This document shows positions 1 through 12,616 of a stretch of 64,000 nucleotides of DNA, piece by piece. The number at the start of each line of letters is the position of its first letter. Within the stretch, counting starts at the first letter, position 1. Both the position numbers and the translations under genes were made by a program. The notes beneath the pieces are model-generated. The model made no database searches. It was given only the letters and a program-made list of their open reading frames with translations, and had not been told where the DNA came from. Source of the stretch: Cymbomonas tetramitiformis (taxonomy: Eukaryota > Chlorophyta > Pyramimonadophyceae > Pyramimonadales > Pyramimonadaceae); assembly GCA_001247695.2 (NCBI GenBank), contig LGRX02035082.1, positions 1 through 64,000 of the forward strand. Direction: 5' to 3'.

Positions 1-280
1 CAAGCGGAGGAGGTGCGCGGGATCAACCGGCTTTTCCGGGCGCCTTGCTGAGTCCGGGATCGTCCTCATGCCGTCCGATGACCACAAATCTTGCGCAGCC
101 CAGAATAGGTTTCAGGCTCGTGGCGGCGTGTGTCGGCCATGCACGAGACGCTGCGGATGGTGTTCGGGTGTGCAAGTCTGGGGTGACCGGGGTGCGGTGG
201 CTGGGATGGGCGGAGGGGGGCAGGGAGCGGGCTACATGGGAGGCGGGCCGGCGGCGTGGGCATGCGCACGCAGCCAGCAG

Positions 281-3200
281 CACGTGTGCTTCGCGTTTCA
301 GCAGGGGCGGTGCGCGCGTGGCGCGACGTGCAAGTTTAGCCACGGTGACTCCCCAGCTGAGCTGGCGCCAGCGGGGACGCACAGGGCCGGTGGGGGTGCT
401 GAAGGGGGGTACCGCAGCACGCGGCGGCGTGTGCGCGCGCTCGGAGGCGCGCCTGGTAGCAACGCTGCCTCGGAGGTGGATGACATGGAGCTGGACGAGA
501 TGGAGCTGAAGGAGCGCTATCCATCGTTCAATCAGTCGGTGAGAGGCTTCCCAGGCCTTCCCAGCGCCTGTGGACCTACCCCTCCCCGTCGCTCCCACGG
601 GCCTTCCCAGCGCCTGTGGACCTACCCCCTCCGCCGCTTCCACAGGCCTTCCCAGCGCCTGTGGACCTACCCCTCCCCGCCACTTCCACAGGCTGAGCTA
701 AGCGCACCCTCGAGCACACGCTGCTGCGAACCAGAGCGTGCTCTGCTTGCCTCCCTCGGGTTTCACAGCTCGCACGGCATTATCGGGCGACATCGATAGA
801 ACGATGAAACTGCGTCTGAATGTCAGGCAGGAGAGACCAGTTGTGATTGCTCCTCCCATCTGCCCCCTGCTTCCCATTTCACCGCCTGCACCTCCCGAAC
901 GCATGTGACGATGCTCAGTGCTGGCGCGAGAGGCGCCCGCCGCGCCCCTGGAGCTTTCCGCAGGGCCGCCCGCATCCGTATTGTAAAGAGCAGATGGAAT
1001 CGCATTGGCGAACAGGCAGCAATCGGGCGTGCGGGGTCTGAACTGGCGGTGCCGTGCTTAAAGAGGGTGACTCAAGGATGCCCCTTGCCGCCCCTGCCTC
1101 TACCCCGCCCCTCCTGTCGCCACCACTGGCTGCATTTGGTAGGTGCACCGCGCGCTGCATGTGCTCGACCACGAGGCCATCGACTACGAGCTCATCATGC
1201 AGCTGCTGGACTGGATGTTCCGGCAGGGCGGCGCGGCGGCGGCGGCACGCTGGGCGCGGCAGCGGGACGGTTGCCACGACCCTCTGCCACCGGCAGCGGC
1301 GGTCAGCAAAGTAGAAGGGGCGGAAGAAAGTGCGGCAGAGAGCACTGCGGACGCGGTGCTGATCTTCCTGCCGGGCCTCAAAGAGATCCAGACGCTGCAG
1401 GAAGCTCTGCTAGCCACTCCTCGCTTCGCCTCCGAGCCTGCCGTGCGCGCATCTTCACCCGCCCTTGCCCCCGCTTCGCCCCCTTCCACCCCCTACATCA
1501 GACCTTGCTCTCTTTCAGAAGCTGCAGTGTGAACTTCTCCTGCCCCCTGCCCCTGCCCCTGCCCACACCCCGCCCGTACATGGATTCAGACGAGGTGGTG
1601 AACACCTGAGGCTGCAGTCGGGGGCATCTCAGGGTGAAAGGGGGTTTATTCAACGTCTGGCCCAGGGGGAGGTGGGGGCATCTCAGCGTGAGAGGCAGTC
1701 TATTCAGCGCCTGGTCAAGGGGGCATCTCAGGGTGAGAGGGGGGGTATTCAGGGCCTGTTTGGGTGGATGGGGGCTGCGCCAGAGATCGTGGGTGCTGCC
1801 GCTGCACAGCACACTGCCGCCGGAGGAGCAGCGGCTGGTGTTCCAGCGTCCGCCCCCGGGGATCCCCAAGGTGCTGCTGGCCACCAACATTGCGGAGACT
1901 GCCATCACCATTGACGACATCGCTTTCGTCATTGATTCGGTGAGCCCCCCTTTAGACCCCTACGCTTCAGGCTGGGAAAGCCGAGCAACCCGGTTTGCCT
2001 CCTCGCCCCACCTTTGTGATTTACGCTTCCCTCGGAGGTTCGTCATGAAGAATGCATGCCGGGGTTGTCATCAAGAACGCATGGCGGGTTTGTCATCAAG
2101 AACGCATGCTGGGTTTGTCATGAATAATGGTTGGTTGGCCAGCACGTCGAGTCGACACTGCTCCGCACTCTCGCAGCCTCTGTCTCCCGCTTGCTTGGCC
2201 CATCCTCAGCCCCGTGTCTGCCCAGCTTTGCTACGTCCCTTAGAGGTCGGTGCTTGGCGCGTACAGGGGCGCATGAAGGAGCTTCGATATGACCCTGCGC
2301 GCCGCATGGCCAGCCTGGAGGACGTCCTTGTGAGCCGCGCCAACATCCGGCAGCGCCGCGGGCGAGCGGGCCGGTGCCAGCCCGGGGCAGCGGTCCACCT
2401 GATCACCCGGCACCGGTTCGAGCGGGTGTGTGCCACGCAGCAGCTTCCAGAGGTGCAGCGTGTCCCCCTCGAGCAGCTCGTGCTACGGATCAAGGTGTCT
2501 ACGCCCCCCCTGGCCCTCCCCCATCCTGCTCCCCGATATTCCTGCTTCCCCACATGATCCTTTGCATTCCCATCCCTCCCTCCTCACACCTTCAGGGCCT
2601 GCCTGTTGCACCCGCCATCCCTTCCTCGCCTTCCCAGTGGGTCAGTGGGGGGGTAATCCCGCCTTCTCCAGTGGGGGGGAAGTAATCCCTCGCCTTCCCT
2701 AGTGGGCCAGTGGGGGGAATCCCGCCTTCCCCAGTGGGCCAGTAGGGGGGACTCCTCGCCTTCCTAGTGGGTCAGTGGGGGCAATCCTCGCCTTCCCTAG
2801 TGGGCCTGTGGGGGGTAATCCATCGCCTTCCCCCAGTGGGAAGTAATCCCCGCCTTCCCTAGTGGGCCAGTGGGGGGTAATCCCTCGCCTTACCCAGTGG
2901 ACCAGTGTGGGGAGGTAATCCCTCGCCTTCCCTAGTGGGCCAGTGTGGGGGGATAATCCCTCGCCTTCCCTAGTGGGCCAGTGGGGGTGTAATCCCTCGC
3001 TTTGCCCAGTGGGCCAGTGGGGGGGGGAATCCCCGCCTTCCCCAGTGGGGGATCCTCGCCTTCCCTAGTGGGCCAGTGGGGGAATCCTCGAATTTCCCAG
3101 TGGGCCAGTGGGGGTGGGGGCCCTCTACTAGCGGCGCATGGACTGGCTGTACCCCACGTCCTATCCCGCACAGCATCTAGGGGCGCGATCACGGACCGAG

Positions 3201-6200
3201 GTGGCGCGGGGGTCTGTCTGGGGGCGTGCAGGCGCTGCGGTACCCAGGCACGGCAGCGCAGGTGTGCACGTGCCTGCCCGAGCCGCCCTCCCTGGAGGCC
3301 GTGGAGCGCGCTGCGGCGGAGCTCGTCAGCCTGGAGGCGCTCATCCCGGAGGGCCGCGACGACTGGGGGGAGCGCCTCACCCCGCTGGGGATACACCTCT
3401 CTGCGCTGCCCGTGGACGTGCGCATCGGCAAGCTCATCCTCATGGGCGCTATCTTCAATGCTGTGGACGAGTGCCTCACGATTGCCGCCACCCTGTCGTA
3501 CCGCTCGCCCTTCATTGCCCCCATCGATCGGGCGGATCGAGAGCTGGCGGACGCTGCGCGCTGCCGGTTTGCAGTCGGGCAGAGCGACCACTTCACTGCG
3601 CTCCGAGCGTACATGGAGTGGGACGCGGCGGGGGGTGCGGCGGAGAAGTTCGCCTTCTGCCGGCAGCACTTCCTGGGCTCGAAGACCCTGAGCATCATCG
3701 CGCAGCAGAAGCGGCAGCTGCTCGAGCTGCTCTCCGATGCCAACTTCATCCGCCCAGGCCTGCGAGCTCGTGCCGTGGAGGTGTGGGAGCTCTCTGCGCT
3801 CGCAGCATCCGCGGCCGCGATGCAATCTGCACGCATGCCTGCCACACCTCCACCGAACATGGCTCAGCCTGCTTGACGCCGCTGCTGGCGACTGTCTCAC
3901 GGATGCCATATACGCCCTGCCACCTCACGCACACGTGCCCTGCCACCTCACGCACACACACGGAGAATCCGGATACGTGTCCCGAAGTGTGTGCTGAATC
4001 CTTTGATCCCCGGCGTGGGCACATAGTGCAGCCGGTTTTCTGTGGATTCGGGGTGCCAAAGGAGTCGCAAGGATAAGCATACACACACATGTGCCCTGCC
4101 ATACGGCGTCTTAGTTCCATATTCAAACCTCACATTAATAGATAAATCCTAGGACGTCATATGGCGTCTTTATCCCAGAGCTCGAGTTCTTTGGTTTGTA
4201 AAAGCCTGTATTTGTAGCATGTTCTGAAATACCAGATTCTGCCTACTCTGCTGCAGTGCGGAGTATCCTACGTGGCGTATTGTCAAAATCCGGCAGCGCG
4301 CTCTTTCAGTATCCCTCAGGAGGGCCTGTTCAGCAAAGCTGTCGGACGGACTCTCTGGTCTGGCCGCGGTTTGGCCATACGGCGCACCAGCACCCCCCGG
4401 TGCCCGCTAGGGGGAGGGTGGCGCTGCCTTGCTTAAACGTTGATGAGGTCAATTTTCAACATAAGAAGATTCTGTCCGCTCTGATTCCCAATATTTTACG
4501 GACAACACCTAAGGAGTATTGCAGTGTTGTATGCTGATGTTGTTACTCTGCGTGCCTCACGACATCACGCATCGCGCCTGTGCCCTTAATGTGAGGTTTC
4601 ATTAGAAAATTAAGACGCTGTATGCTCCCTGACACAAGTGCCCTGCCGCCTCTCTCACACGCAAACACGTGCCCTGCCACCTCGCACGCGTGCCCTGCCG
4701 TCACTTTGGCAAGGCGATGTGATCATGATTAACACAGGAAGGGGTCATTCCCGGCAGGCACTCGGCCGCCGCGTGAATGGGTCGGACGGCGTGCGGCTCG
4801 CACTGGATGGCGGCGCCCACATTGAGGGCCACGGATTTTTGAATATGTCGACGGAGGCGACGTGCTTTTTGTGCGGCAAACCCGGGCATCTTGCCCGGGA
4901 CTGCCCCACCTCCCCCCGGATCCGCCCCCAACTCTCAGGTGCGCAGCAGCAGCTTCCTTGGCACCACCCCTTGCTTCCCCCTCTTGGAACCGAGGAACCC
5001 CTGCCTGGCAGAGCAAGGTAGCGGTATCGAGCGGGGTTTGAGCCGGGGGATCTGGGGCGGCGGGCGATGGGCTGGGTGCAGCCTCCGTGGAGGTTGCGGA
5101 GGTGAACGTGGCACTGCTGAAGGCACTGCTATGCGCGGCGCTGTACCCCCAGATCATGATGGTGGAGTACCCCAAGCCTAAGAAGGGAAAGGAGATGAAG
5201 GCTGAGAGCCTCAAGTTTTGTATCCGCGAGCGGGGCAAGGTGCGAGCATTGCCCACAGGCCACGGACCCCCAGACCGTTGGATCGCCCTGGACGCTGGAT
5301 CGTGGGATACCTGTCCGTGACTATCTGATTCCCACCGCGGGGCGTGCCTCAGAGCAGTCGGCCCTGCTCCCGCCAAAGTCAAGCTGCAAATGCTGTGGTG
5401 CGGCCTGCCAGCTCCAGGGTGCCACCTGCCATTCACCGGGGGGCACATGCGAGGCACCTGGGACCGGCCAGTTGCTCGCAGAAGAGTGGGATCGTGTCCG
5501 CCAGCCCCTCGATTCGTGCATTGCCCGATGGGCGATTGGGTAATGCCAATCTGAGGAAAGGCCTGGATTTGCAAAAAAGCTGCGCATTGCCTGTCTAACG
5601 CATCGCTGTAGAAGGATCCATCGGTTCACTCTCACAGGATCCATCGGTTCACTCTCACAGGATCCATCGGTTCACTCGCCTTCGATCCATCGGTTCACTC
5701 TCACAGGATCCATCGGTTCACTCTCACAGGATCCATCGGTTCACTCTCACAGGATCCATCGGTTCACTCTCACAGGATCCATCGGTTCACTCTCACCGGA
5801 ACGGGTGGACATTCGCAAATGCAGATGCTGACTGCAGGGGGGCTTAAGTTAGGGGCCTGGCAACACAGCCCCGCTTGCAAGTCACAGGGAGCTGAGAGTG
5901 GCGCCCCCCTCTCGCCATCTCTTGGTGCGAGGTACAGGGCGTGGAGGAGCAGGAGCTGACTGAGGTGGCTATCCACCCGTCTTCCATCAACGCCAAGTGC
6001 GTGCAGTTCGAGTCGCCTTACCTCATCTACCACGAGTGCCTCCGCACCACGCGCATGTACGTGCGCGATTGCACTCCGGTGCCACCGTTTGCGCTCATGC
6101 TGTTTGCCGGGGGCGCTCTCCTGGAGCGCCTCCCCGACCCACGCTCCGCATCGTCCATGCTCATCGCGCCACAGTTTGCGCGTCATTTGGGGCCTCGCCT

Positions 6201-6884
6201 TGGCGGGCCTGAGGGCAAAGGGGCAGTGCTCGCCGTGGACGGCTGGTTGAAGTTCTCCACCACACAGCGCACCCAGCAGCTGCTGCTTGACGTCCGCCTT
6301 CAGCTCGATCGCCTTCTTAAGCGCAAGATCGAGCAACCCACTACGGACTTCAGCGCGGTGTGGAGCACACTCCCCCCCCAACCCCCCTCCCTCCCTCCGG
6401 GACCTTACACTCCAGGCACTGCAGCCCACTCCTGCCCCAGCCTGGCCAAAACTCCATGTACTGCATCCTACCCCATCCTTGTCCTTAACTCCAGGCATTT
6501 CGGACTCCTGCCCAAGCCTGGCTCAACTGCCACGTGGCCGCCACGGAGGACATGTGCGCTTTCAATGTGCATGCTGCAGGCGCGCACAGGGCGCCGCTGT
6601 CGATGGCATGCCTTTGGATTGACTTCACACTTTGATGGCGTCGAGCTTAGGGTGAGCTAAGAGCACCCGTGTGGAGCGGCTACCTGCGCTTACGCCTGCA
6701 GGCACTCGGCGCAATGCTAGGTTTGCCATGGTACAAAAAGTGGGCTTCGAAGCGCAGCGAGGCTGAGGCTTCTCCTGGACGAGAGTGTAATGCACGTGTT
6801 GGGGAGCCTGGGCGTGCTGGGCCGGTGCAGAGTGGGCGCGACATCATCGCGGTGGTCATTCAGCTGCTCACGACTCAGCAGTGA
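281..6884 (+). CDS. DHX57-type DExH-box RNA helicase, 3' part, nine exons seen
   Basis: ATP-dependent DExH RNA helicase; the RecA1 domain (Walker A, DExH) lies left of the window. Exons that join in frame with GT-AG introns: about 281-538, 1143-1442, 1784-1939, 2267-2494, 3232-3780, 4758-4938, 5082-5239, 5938-6357 and 6831-6884 (TGA stop). Visible motifs: FLPGLKEIQ (motif IV area), ATNIAETAITIDD (motif V), QRRGRAGR (motif VI), LPEVQRVPLEQL, then the winged-helix/ratchet part (RLTPLGIHLSALPVDVRIGK), and an OB-fold with LIYHE, YVRDCTPVPP, VDGWLKF and a final LLTTQQ. The order and wording match animal DHX57 closely. All junctions are phase 0 except 4938/5082, which is phase 1. Two extra zinc motifs sit in linkers (separate entries). 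The start of the first exon is uncertain. Confidence 0.9.
287..343 (+). other. CCCH zinc finger inside the helicase linker
   Basis: Reads C-x7-C-x5-C-x3-H (CFAFQQGRCARGATCKFSH), a complete CCCH RNA-binding finger. In this protein it lies between RecA1 (outside the window) and the conserved RYPSFNQSV segment that opens RecA2. In animal DHX57 the CCCH finger is, as I recall, N-terminal to the helicase core. Confidence 0.85.
555..692 (+). repeat. 46-bp minisatellite, about 3 units, intron 1 of the helicase
   Basis: Units begin with ccttcccagcgcctgtggac near 556, 602 and 648, within the intron 539-1142. Confidence 0.8.
2640..3120 (+). repeat. Degenerate minisatellite filling the intron 2495-3231
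   Basis: About 13 degenerate units of roughly 30-40 bp built on cgccttccctagtgggccag followed by a G-run and taatccct. The G-runs vary in length. The array is bounded by donor 2495 and acceptor 3231 of the helicase gene. Confidence 0.85.
3781..4757 (+). other. Long helicase intron, no other gene seen
   Basis: 977 bp between phase-0 exons. It holds repeated gtgccctgccacctc / cacacacacg stretches near 3915-3960 and 4635-4700 and is AT-richer near 4100-4240. No coding signal was recognised. Confidence 0.5.
4863..4904 (+). other. CCHC zinc knuckle in exon 4758-4938
   Basis: C-x2-C-x4-H-x4-C (CFLCGKPGHLARDC), all ligands present. The exon begins after an AG at 4757 in the phase needed by exon 3232-3780, and its start aligns with the DGV segment of DHX57 that precedes the KALLCAALYP helix. 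The knuckle is therefore probably part of the protein and not a retrotransposon remnant. RNA-seq would settle it. Confidence 0.65.
5613..5798 (+). repeat. 23-bp minisatellite, about 8 units, in helicase intron
   Basis: Near-identical units of aggatccatcggttcactct plus cac, one unit variant (cgccttc in place of tcacagg). It lies in the intron 5240-5937. Confidence 0.95.
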
Positions 6885-9167
6885 GGCGGATGACACGGCG
6901 TCATGCGGGAGTGACACTGGTGAGCACGGCACCCATTGTCCTCGTGGTGCACGCATCGGAGGGGGGTGCATTCGCCTGCTCGGATGTGCAAGACCTGGAG
7001 GCACACAGTCGCGTGCAACATGGCGGCGGCGGACACAACCACCATGGGATTGAGGTTTTGTATCAGCGATGCATGCTGAGTTTTGTGCTCGGGCGTTGCC
7101 TGAACCGATGGGCGCAACCCGCAGTAATCGACGGTGAGTCAGCGAGGATGCGCTGGGGATACATTGTGGGTGCTCCGTATATTGTTTGCTTGTTTTTAAG
7201 TCGACCCCGCATTAGGGAGCGCATTTAGGTCACACCACTGATATCGCGAAAGTTGCCGCACATGGTTGGATGTGAGGCGCCCTAAACCCGCACTCACACG
7301 CCGGCGATGCCAGTAAACAGGTAGACATATTCGGCTATATGTGGCTGTCCTGGGATATAGGGGCAAATGAACACATTGTGACCTCTTCATTGGCCAGCCA
7401 TACTTCTTGAGATCGCTCGGGTCCAAACCACAGATGATACCTGGTTCTGTATGCAGGTTTTGTGCCGTGATGCCAACCTGAGTTTGGATGTATGATACTG
7501 GGGAGGGCGACGCAGATGGCGTGCCGCTTGAGTGCAGAAAAATCGGTCACCTCGAACGATTTGGTTTTTGCAGAAAAGGCCACATTTTTTTGTCTGGGGA
7601 GAATTATTAGAGTATCGGATAAAACAAGCGCCAGAAATACAATTGTCGAAAATGTTGAGGATGGAGCAGCGGGAGCGGATTGTAGTGCATTTCCTCAAGC
7701 TTACGAGTTGCTGAAGTGATAGCAGTTGAGAGGAGGCGATTGGGTGCGACTGTAAATTAATGTGTTTTATCGGCAAGCCGTAAAAGATTCCATGGACGAT
7801 GCCATCTTGGAACCCTTGCTGAACTGCGCCTGCTCTTGGCAGTAGCTAGTCGATTTTTGGCAACCGCTGCACTGATGTATTGACTGCAGGGAGTAGTGTG
7901 AAATCAGGATCGTTGGACATGTGGTCAGAATAAGTTGATCGATGGAACTAATTTGGATTGTTAATTGGGTGTGCCTGCAAGATGAGTAGACTAGCTCGTG
8001 ATCAGTGATGAATGCGAGAATGCCTATCACATGGCACGTATGCATGCATATCGTATATATCATAACCATTCAATGTTAGTGTTGCTAACAGACATTTGTA
8101 TTTTATATATTAAAGTGGCTGCTTGCAATAGGGATGAAGGGTGGGGAAGTACCATGCTCCTCACATCCCTCCTTGTGTGTACGATAGAGTACGAAAGTTC
8201 TCCCAGTGGCTCACATCATCGTAGCTACGGTGAGTCAGTGAATGGCTCAACGCACCTGGTTACCATGACCGAGTCGGTCATGGTCACCGGCTGTTTTTCG
8301 CGATCCGTTCGACATTGAGAACGACGTTCGGCGTCCGCCCTCCGTACATCACATGTTGGATGCACCTGGTTGCGACCTCAGGTCCGACGTACATTGCACA
8401 CTCATCCCCAGTAGGTAGCAGTAGGGAGCAGTCATCCCCGGTCTGAAATTTCAGCCAATCAGATGGGTGATGCGAAAATCTGCACCAATGTGAGTGCTGC
8501 GATGGCTTTGACCTGACAGTCAAATTCTGATATCGTAATTATATGATTTTATTGTCATTTACAACTGAAAATGATGACGGCGCAGTGTGACGGAATCAGC
8601 GAAGTGTCCGACAAATAACCGAATGCGCGATGGCGAAAACTTTTGGCGGCGCGGGCAGTCCGCTCGTACGCCAGTGCTGCGCCAGTGGGGTTTTTACAGA
8701 ATTATGTCGTTCTCGACAATTTATGTCGGTTTTTACAGTGCTTAACAGTGGTGACCCCATGGTTTTACAAGTCAAGCAAGAAACCCAAAGCTTGGCATAT
8801 CACGCACAGCACAGCATGCACACGCACGCATTTTCAAGCATTCAGGCGGGGCAAATCATCTGTTTTATTCAAAAATACTTTCCATGACATGTCTACATAC
8901 CTCGACATGTGCCATCCAACGGTTGTGCATGTCGAGCATACATCTAAAGCCCATCTTGGCTTACAGCATATTTCAACGCGAGCTCTAGTAGGTCGCTGTC
9001 GCTCGTTGCATTTCTGCTGTCTTCTTCGCTTTTCTATCTTCGAAGAGTTTTTTCTACTAAGCCGAAATTGTGGGGTTTCCCGCTATTATTCTTAGCGAAT
9101 AGGTCGTGTCCTTTGCGGATATGCTTCACGCACACATGCCAACTTAGGTTCTTCGCTGACTTGAGAA
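6885..9167. other. Downstream of the helicase: no gene recognised
   Basis: The helicase 3' UTR presumably begins here. Short open frames exist on both strands (for example 8643-9095 plus and 7387-7776 minus), but none shows a family motif, repeat structure or consistent codon use. A tggtgacccc string at 8750 resembles a primer-binding site but has no LTR beside it. Confidence 0.4.
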
Positions 9168-9668
9168 TTAAAACAGGTTTCTTCTCTTGTTGCTTCCCCA
9201 CCAAAGTCTCCGCAATGGATACGCGCGGTCAGCGAGCCATTGCTCTGGCAAAAGAAAGGCGCAGAAGTCTCTACACTCAGCTGCGTAGAAAATAAACGTA
9301 GCGTCGATTCCGTTCGAGGGTGGTGCGCAGATGTAGTTTGCATTCAAAAACCCTCCCCAGTCTTCCTGGTCCAAGATATCGTTGGCTTGCCACTCTTTAA
9401 TTGACTTTGCCATAGCATGGTGGTCCACCGACAGCAGAGTGAAATCTTTCTCGTCAAAATGTGTCTTGAGCATATCTGTCTAGTGTCCCAAAATGCCAGA
9501 ACCCGCTGCAAATAAGTCAACGATCACCCTACTTTCAATATTCTTCGAGTCTTTGAAGTTCGTGACATTGAACTTGGTGAACAGTTGACGTACGTGCTCC
9601 GCATCCACAACTGCTCTGCTCTGTCGTCCTCGGTCTTCGAAAACGTCATAAGAATAGTCTCTGTTCAA
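9168..9668 (-). pseudogene. Methyltransferase-like fragment with in-frame stop
   Basis: Two minus-strand open frames (9668-9480 and 9473-9168) are in the same phase and separated only by a TAG and two codons, so they form one interrupted reading frame. It contains VIVDLFAAGSGILGH, which looks like SAM-binding motif I, then LLSVDHH, a DIL segment and NYICAPPSN. The last resembles the PPC catalytic loop of cytosine-C5 methyltransferases, with Ser in the Cys position. The C-terminal part matches nothing I know. The fragment may be a relic of a mobile-element methyltransferase. The assignment is tentative. Confidence 0.35.
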
Positions 9669-10754
9669 TCTGTCTCGATGGAGACTGCGGGCAGGTACGT
9701 GTCACGCACATGCACATGGAAGCTACTTGCACTTTGCATGTACGTATTGCGATCTGGGATGCGAGCGCGTTGTTTCGCTCGCATCCGAGATTGCTCAGAG
9801 CGACACACGGTGCATAAACCTCGATTAATTGTACTTTCGTCGTGGGTGCACTTTCTTTTCGCCATATGTGTTGATACGTCGATATATTATATCCGAAACT
9901 CGTTTTGTGTACAGTCACGAACCTTTTGGGTGCGTAGCTGAAAAAAGAATCGGCCGCCACCACTGTTAAGGACTGTACAAAGCGACATAAACTGTACCAA
10001 ACGACATTGTTTTGCGATACACGACATAGTCACAGTTCACGTCTGCCTATGACATACTCGACTGTCACAAAGGGATGACATCGTTCGACTCATTGACTCG
10101 TGCCGCGTCATGTCATGTAAAATAATTGAATTATCGAAAGGATATTTCGCGAATTAAATACTAAATCGTCGTCCAAATATGACAGTTTGTAATCATGTGC
10201 CATGCATGGACCGTCTAACCTTTTATCATCGAACGGCATTAAGCTGATCTTTGGCGCCACGTTATAAAAATGCTTGGTGCCCTGTTGGTGGTATCGAGGT
10301 CCGGACCTGAGGTTGGACCTGAGGTCGGTAGTCGGTCAGTGATCGTTGTACTGTGGATGCGTTCGGCCGAGAACAGGAATCGGTCCGGGATCCGATGATA
10401 AAACATACCGGGATCGAGCCGACATCAGGTGCACGTCGACGCTCACGTTGTTTCGATTAGCCCGACGCACCGTAGCTATGATGTGCTATATGCTGGCTTA
10501 GGTTTTTGGCTTATAGTAGATTTGTGAGGAATTCCTCGTCATACCTTCATCCTGCGTTCCCTTCTTGCATCCACCGTGTTTGTGGGAGGACTGCTCCTCA
10601 CAAGGCACTGTAACTACTACTGGTGGGGGTCATATATGGACTGCATATAATGACCAACTAACTGCCTAGGTACTGCTAGGTCAGCTCTTTAGACATAGGA
10701 CTGCTAAGTTGCATAGTTGCATCTCAGGATCAAAGGAGTTACGCTTGGAAGGTC
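9669..10754. other. No gene seen
   Basis: AT-rich, with scattered gacat / cgacat words near 9970-10100. No coding signal. Confidence 0.4.
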
Positions 10755-10885
10755 TTGCATGATGGTCACCAACAGTTATCAGCTGTTATTCAGGTGCCAA
10801 ATTCTGCCTTCAGCACTGGGACTATATCAACCAGTCTTACAGCGATGCACTTGTCCTTCCCACTCTTATGTACGGCTATAGTGCC
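10755..10885 (+). repeat. Dispersed repeat copy 1 (paired with 12499-12616)
   Basis: Contains caacagttatcagctgtt then a diverged block that also occurs at 12499-12616 (accaacagttaccagctgtt there). Short open frames in both copies give similar peptides (QQLSAVIQV versus QQLPAVAWV; TISTSLTAM versus NSIQPYSM), which shows common descent, but neither is a recognisable gene. Confidence 0.55.
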
Positions 10886-12498
10886 AAAGTGTATCAGGTG
10901 GGATATATATATACATTATATAACTATCATCTTCTGATCCAGGAAATGCAATTAAGCATGGTATCAGGTTATATGTTATGTATATAGTTCAGCATTCCAA
11001 ACTTACTCGAGAATGTAAATGCTGAGCAAGAGTCAACTTATAGTCATTGGGATATAGTTTCCCATCCGAGTTTACACTTTATTAGTGATGGTGGATTTAA
11101 CGTTGTACAGATTTCAACGTTATTTGTGGAAAAAGTAATCCATCAGAAATCACCAGATCGGAAAAATGGATATGTGTATAATCCTATCCACCTTCTTCCC
11201 CCTCGAGGAAGTGTGAATACATAGACAGTCAGTTGCCTATATACCTCATAGCTTATAGCTTATAGGTTATAGCATGCAGTCCTTATAGGAAGCAGCTGTT
11301 ACAGTTTTAGGGTTGTTGCCCAACAGTTCTTGGGTTGTTGCCCGATATATAATCATGTCTGTGTCGAATACAGCATGATATGTTAATGCCAAACACGAAG
11401 TTTTTCGAATATATAGTAGCATTTTAGGGCATGTCATGTTACAGTGGCCCATATACCCAATAATATAATTAGGGTGTTACATGGTATCAGTAACCCTAAA
11501 ATAGGTAAAAAATAAGCAGTATAAATATTTTGCAAATGTTTTTAAGCAAAACTGCTTTTGATACCAAACTGAATGTTACAGGGTGTTCAGAAGGTACGTT
11601 ACACCCCCTGACACACACATTCAGATTTTAGGGTGTTACATGGTGTTACACGTGTTATGTCATTCAGGGATTGTTATTTGATAGCTAAATATTCATTATA
11701 GCAAAAAAAAAAAATCAATCCCAAATTTTCAAAAGATTACACGTAGAACATTTTGACCGATTTATTGTTACAGCCAATATGTACACCCCTACATATTCCA
11801 CACCTATTACCTAGGGTGTTACACGAGATATGACATGTGTCATTATGATTTCCTCATACCTTAATAGGTATAAAATCATAATATCAAATAAAACAAGGTC
11901 CAATTTTCAATTTTCAAATTAATCGCCAAAGAATTTTACCGATTTTGGCCATTTTTCAACATATATATATATGTTGATATATGTACATATCTCTGTGTGT
12001 GTGGAATGTAAAGTACAGAATCACTGCAATAAACTTTACTTTTGCACATGACAAATTTCATGGCAAATAAGTAAATTATGCTGTATATCAACATCTATGG
12101 TTGACAACATTTCTGGGTTTTACTGATTTAAACCCATGGCAGTAAATGTACATTCTGATGATATATAGAGTTATCAACTTAAGTAGGAACATCCATTTAG
12201 GAACATCCACTTTAGTGATATTTGTCAATCTATGATCTGTTCTGAGCATAGGTCTGTGCTCTAAGATTTATCAAAATGATATTTCTTATTTAGAACATAT
12301 CTGGACATTGCTTGACATAATCACAACAATTTGACACAACACATTTGTATGTGTGTGTTGTCCTCAAAAACTATTATCAGATGTCATGTAGATACTGATC
12401 TGAGAGTTACATGCATTTGAACTGATCATATCTGAATCAATTATCATTATGCAATGTAGTTTTTGATGTTGCTCCAGCGATGATATGTGGAATGACGA
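10886..12498. other. AT-rich spacer with ggtgttac words
   Basis: No gene. Between 11460 and 11825 the word gggtgttaca recurs about six times with atggtatcag / acacgtgttat neighbours, so it is a degenerate dispersed or tandem repeat. Confidence 0.45.
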
Positions 12499-12616
12499 GT
12501 GGACTGCACCCAACAGTTACCAGCTGTTGCATGGGTGCAGTATCTTGCCTTCGGGTCTGGAGATAACTCCATCCAGCCCTACAGCATGTTGATTTATCTG
12601 TTCCCATATCTATCAC
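12499..12616 (+). repeat. Dispersed repeat copy 2 (paired with 10755-10885)
   Basis: See the first copy. The order of conserved blocks is the same (caacagtta, cagctgtt, ttgccttc, ccagccctacagc), with about one third of positions changed. Confidence 0.55.

Noticed and set aside
2932..3909. 325-codon minus-strand frame
   Set aside because: Antisense of a helicase exon and its intron minisatellite.
7387..7776. 129-codon minus-strand frame
   Set aside because: No domain, no splice partner and unremarkable composition.
8745..8775. Possible retroelement primer-binding site (tggtgacccc)
   Set aside because: No LTR, gag or pol beside it, and the match is short.
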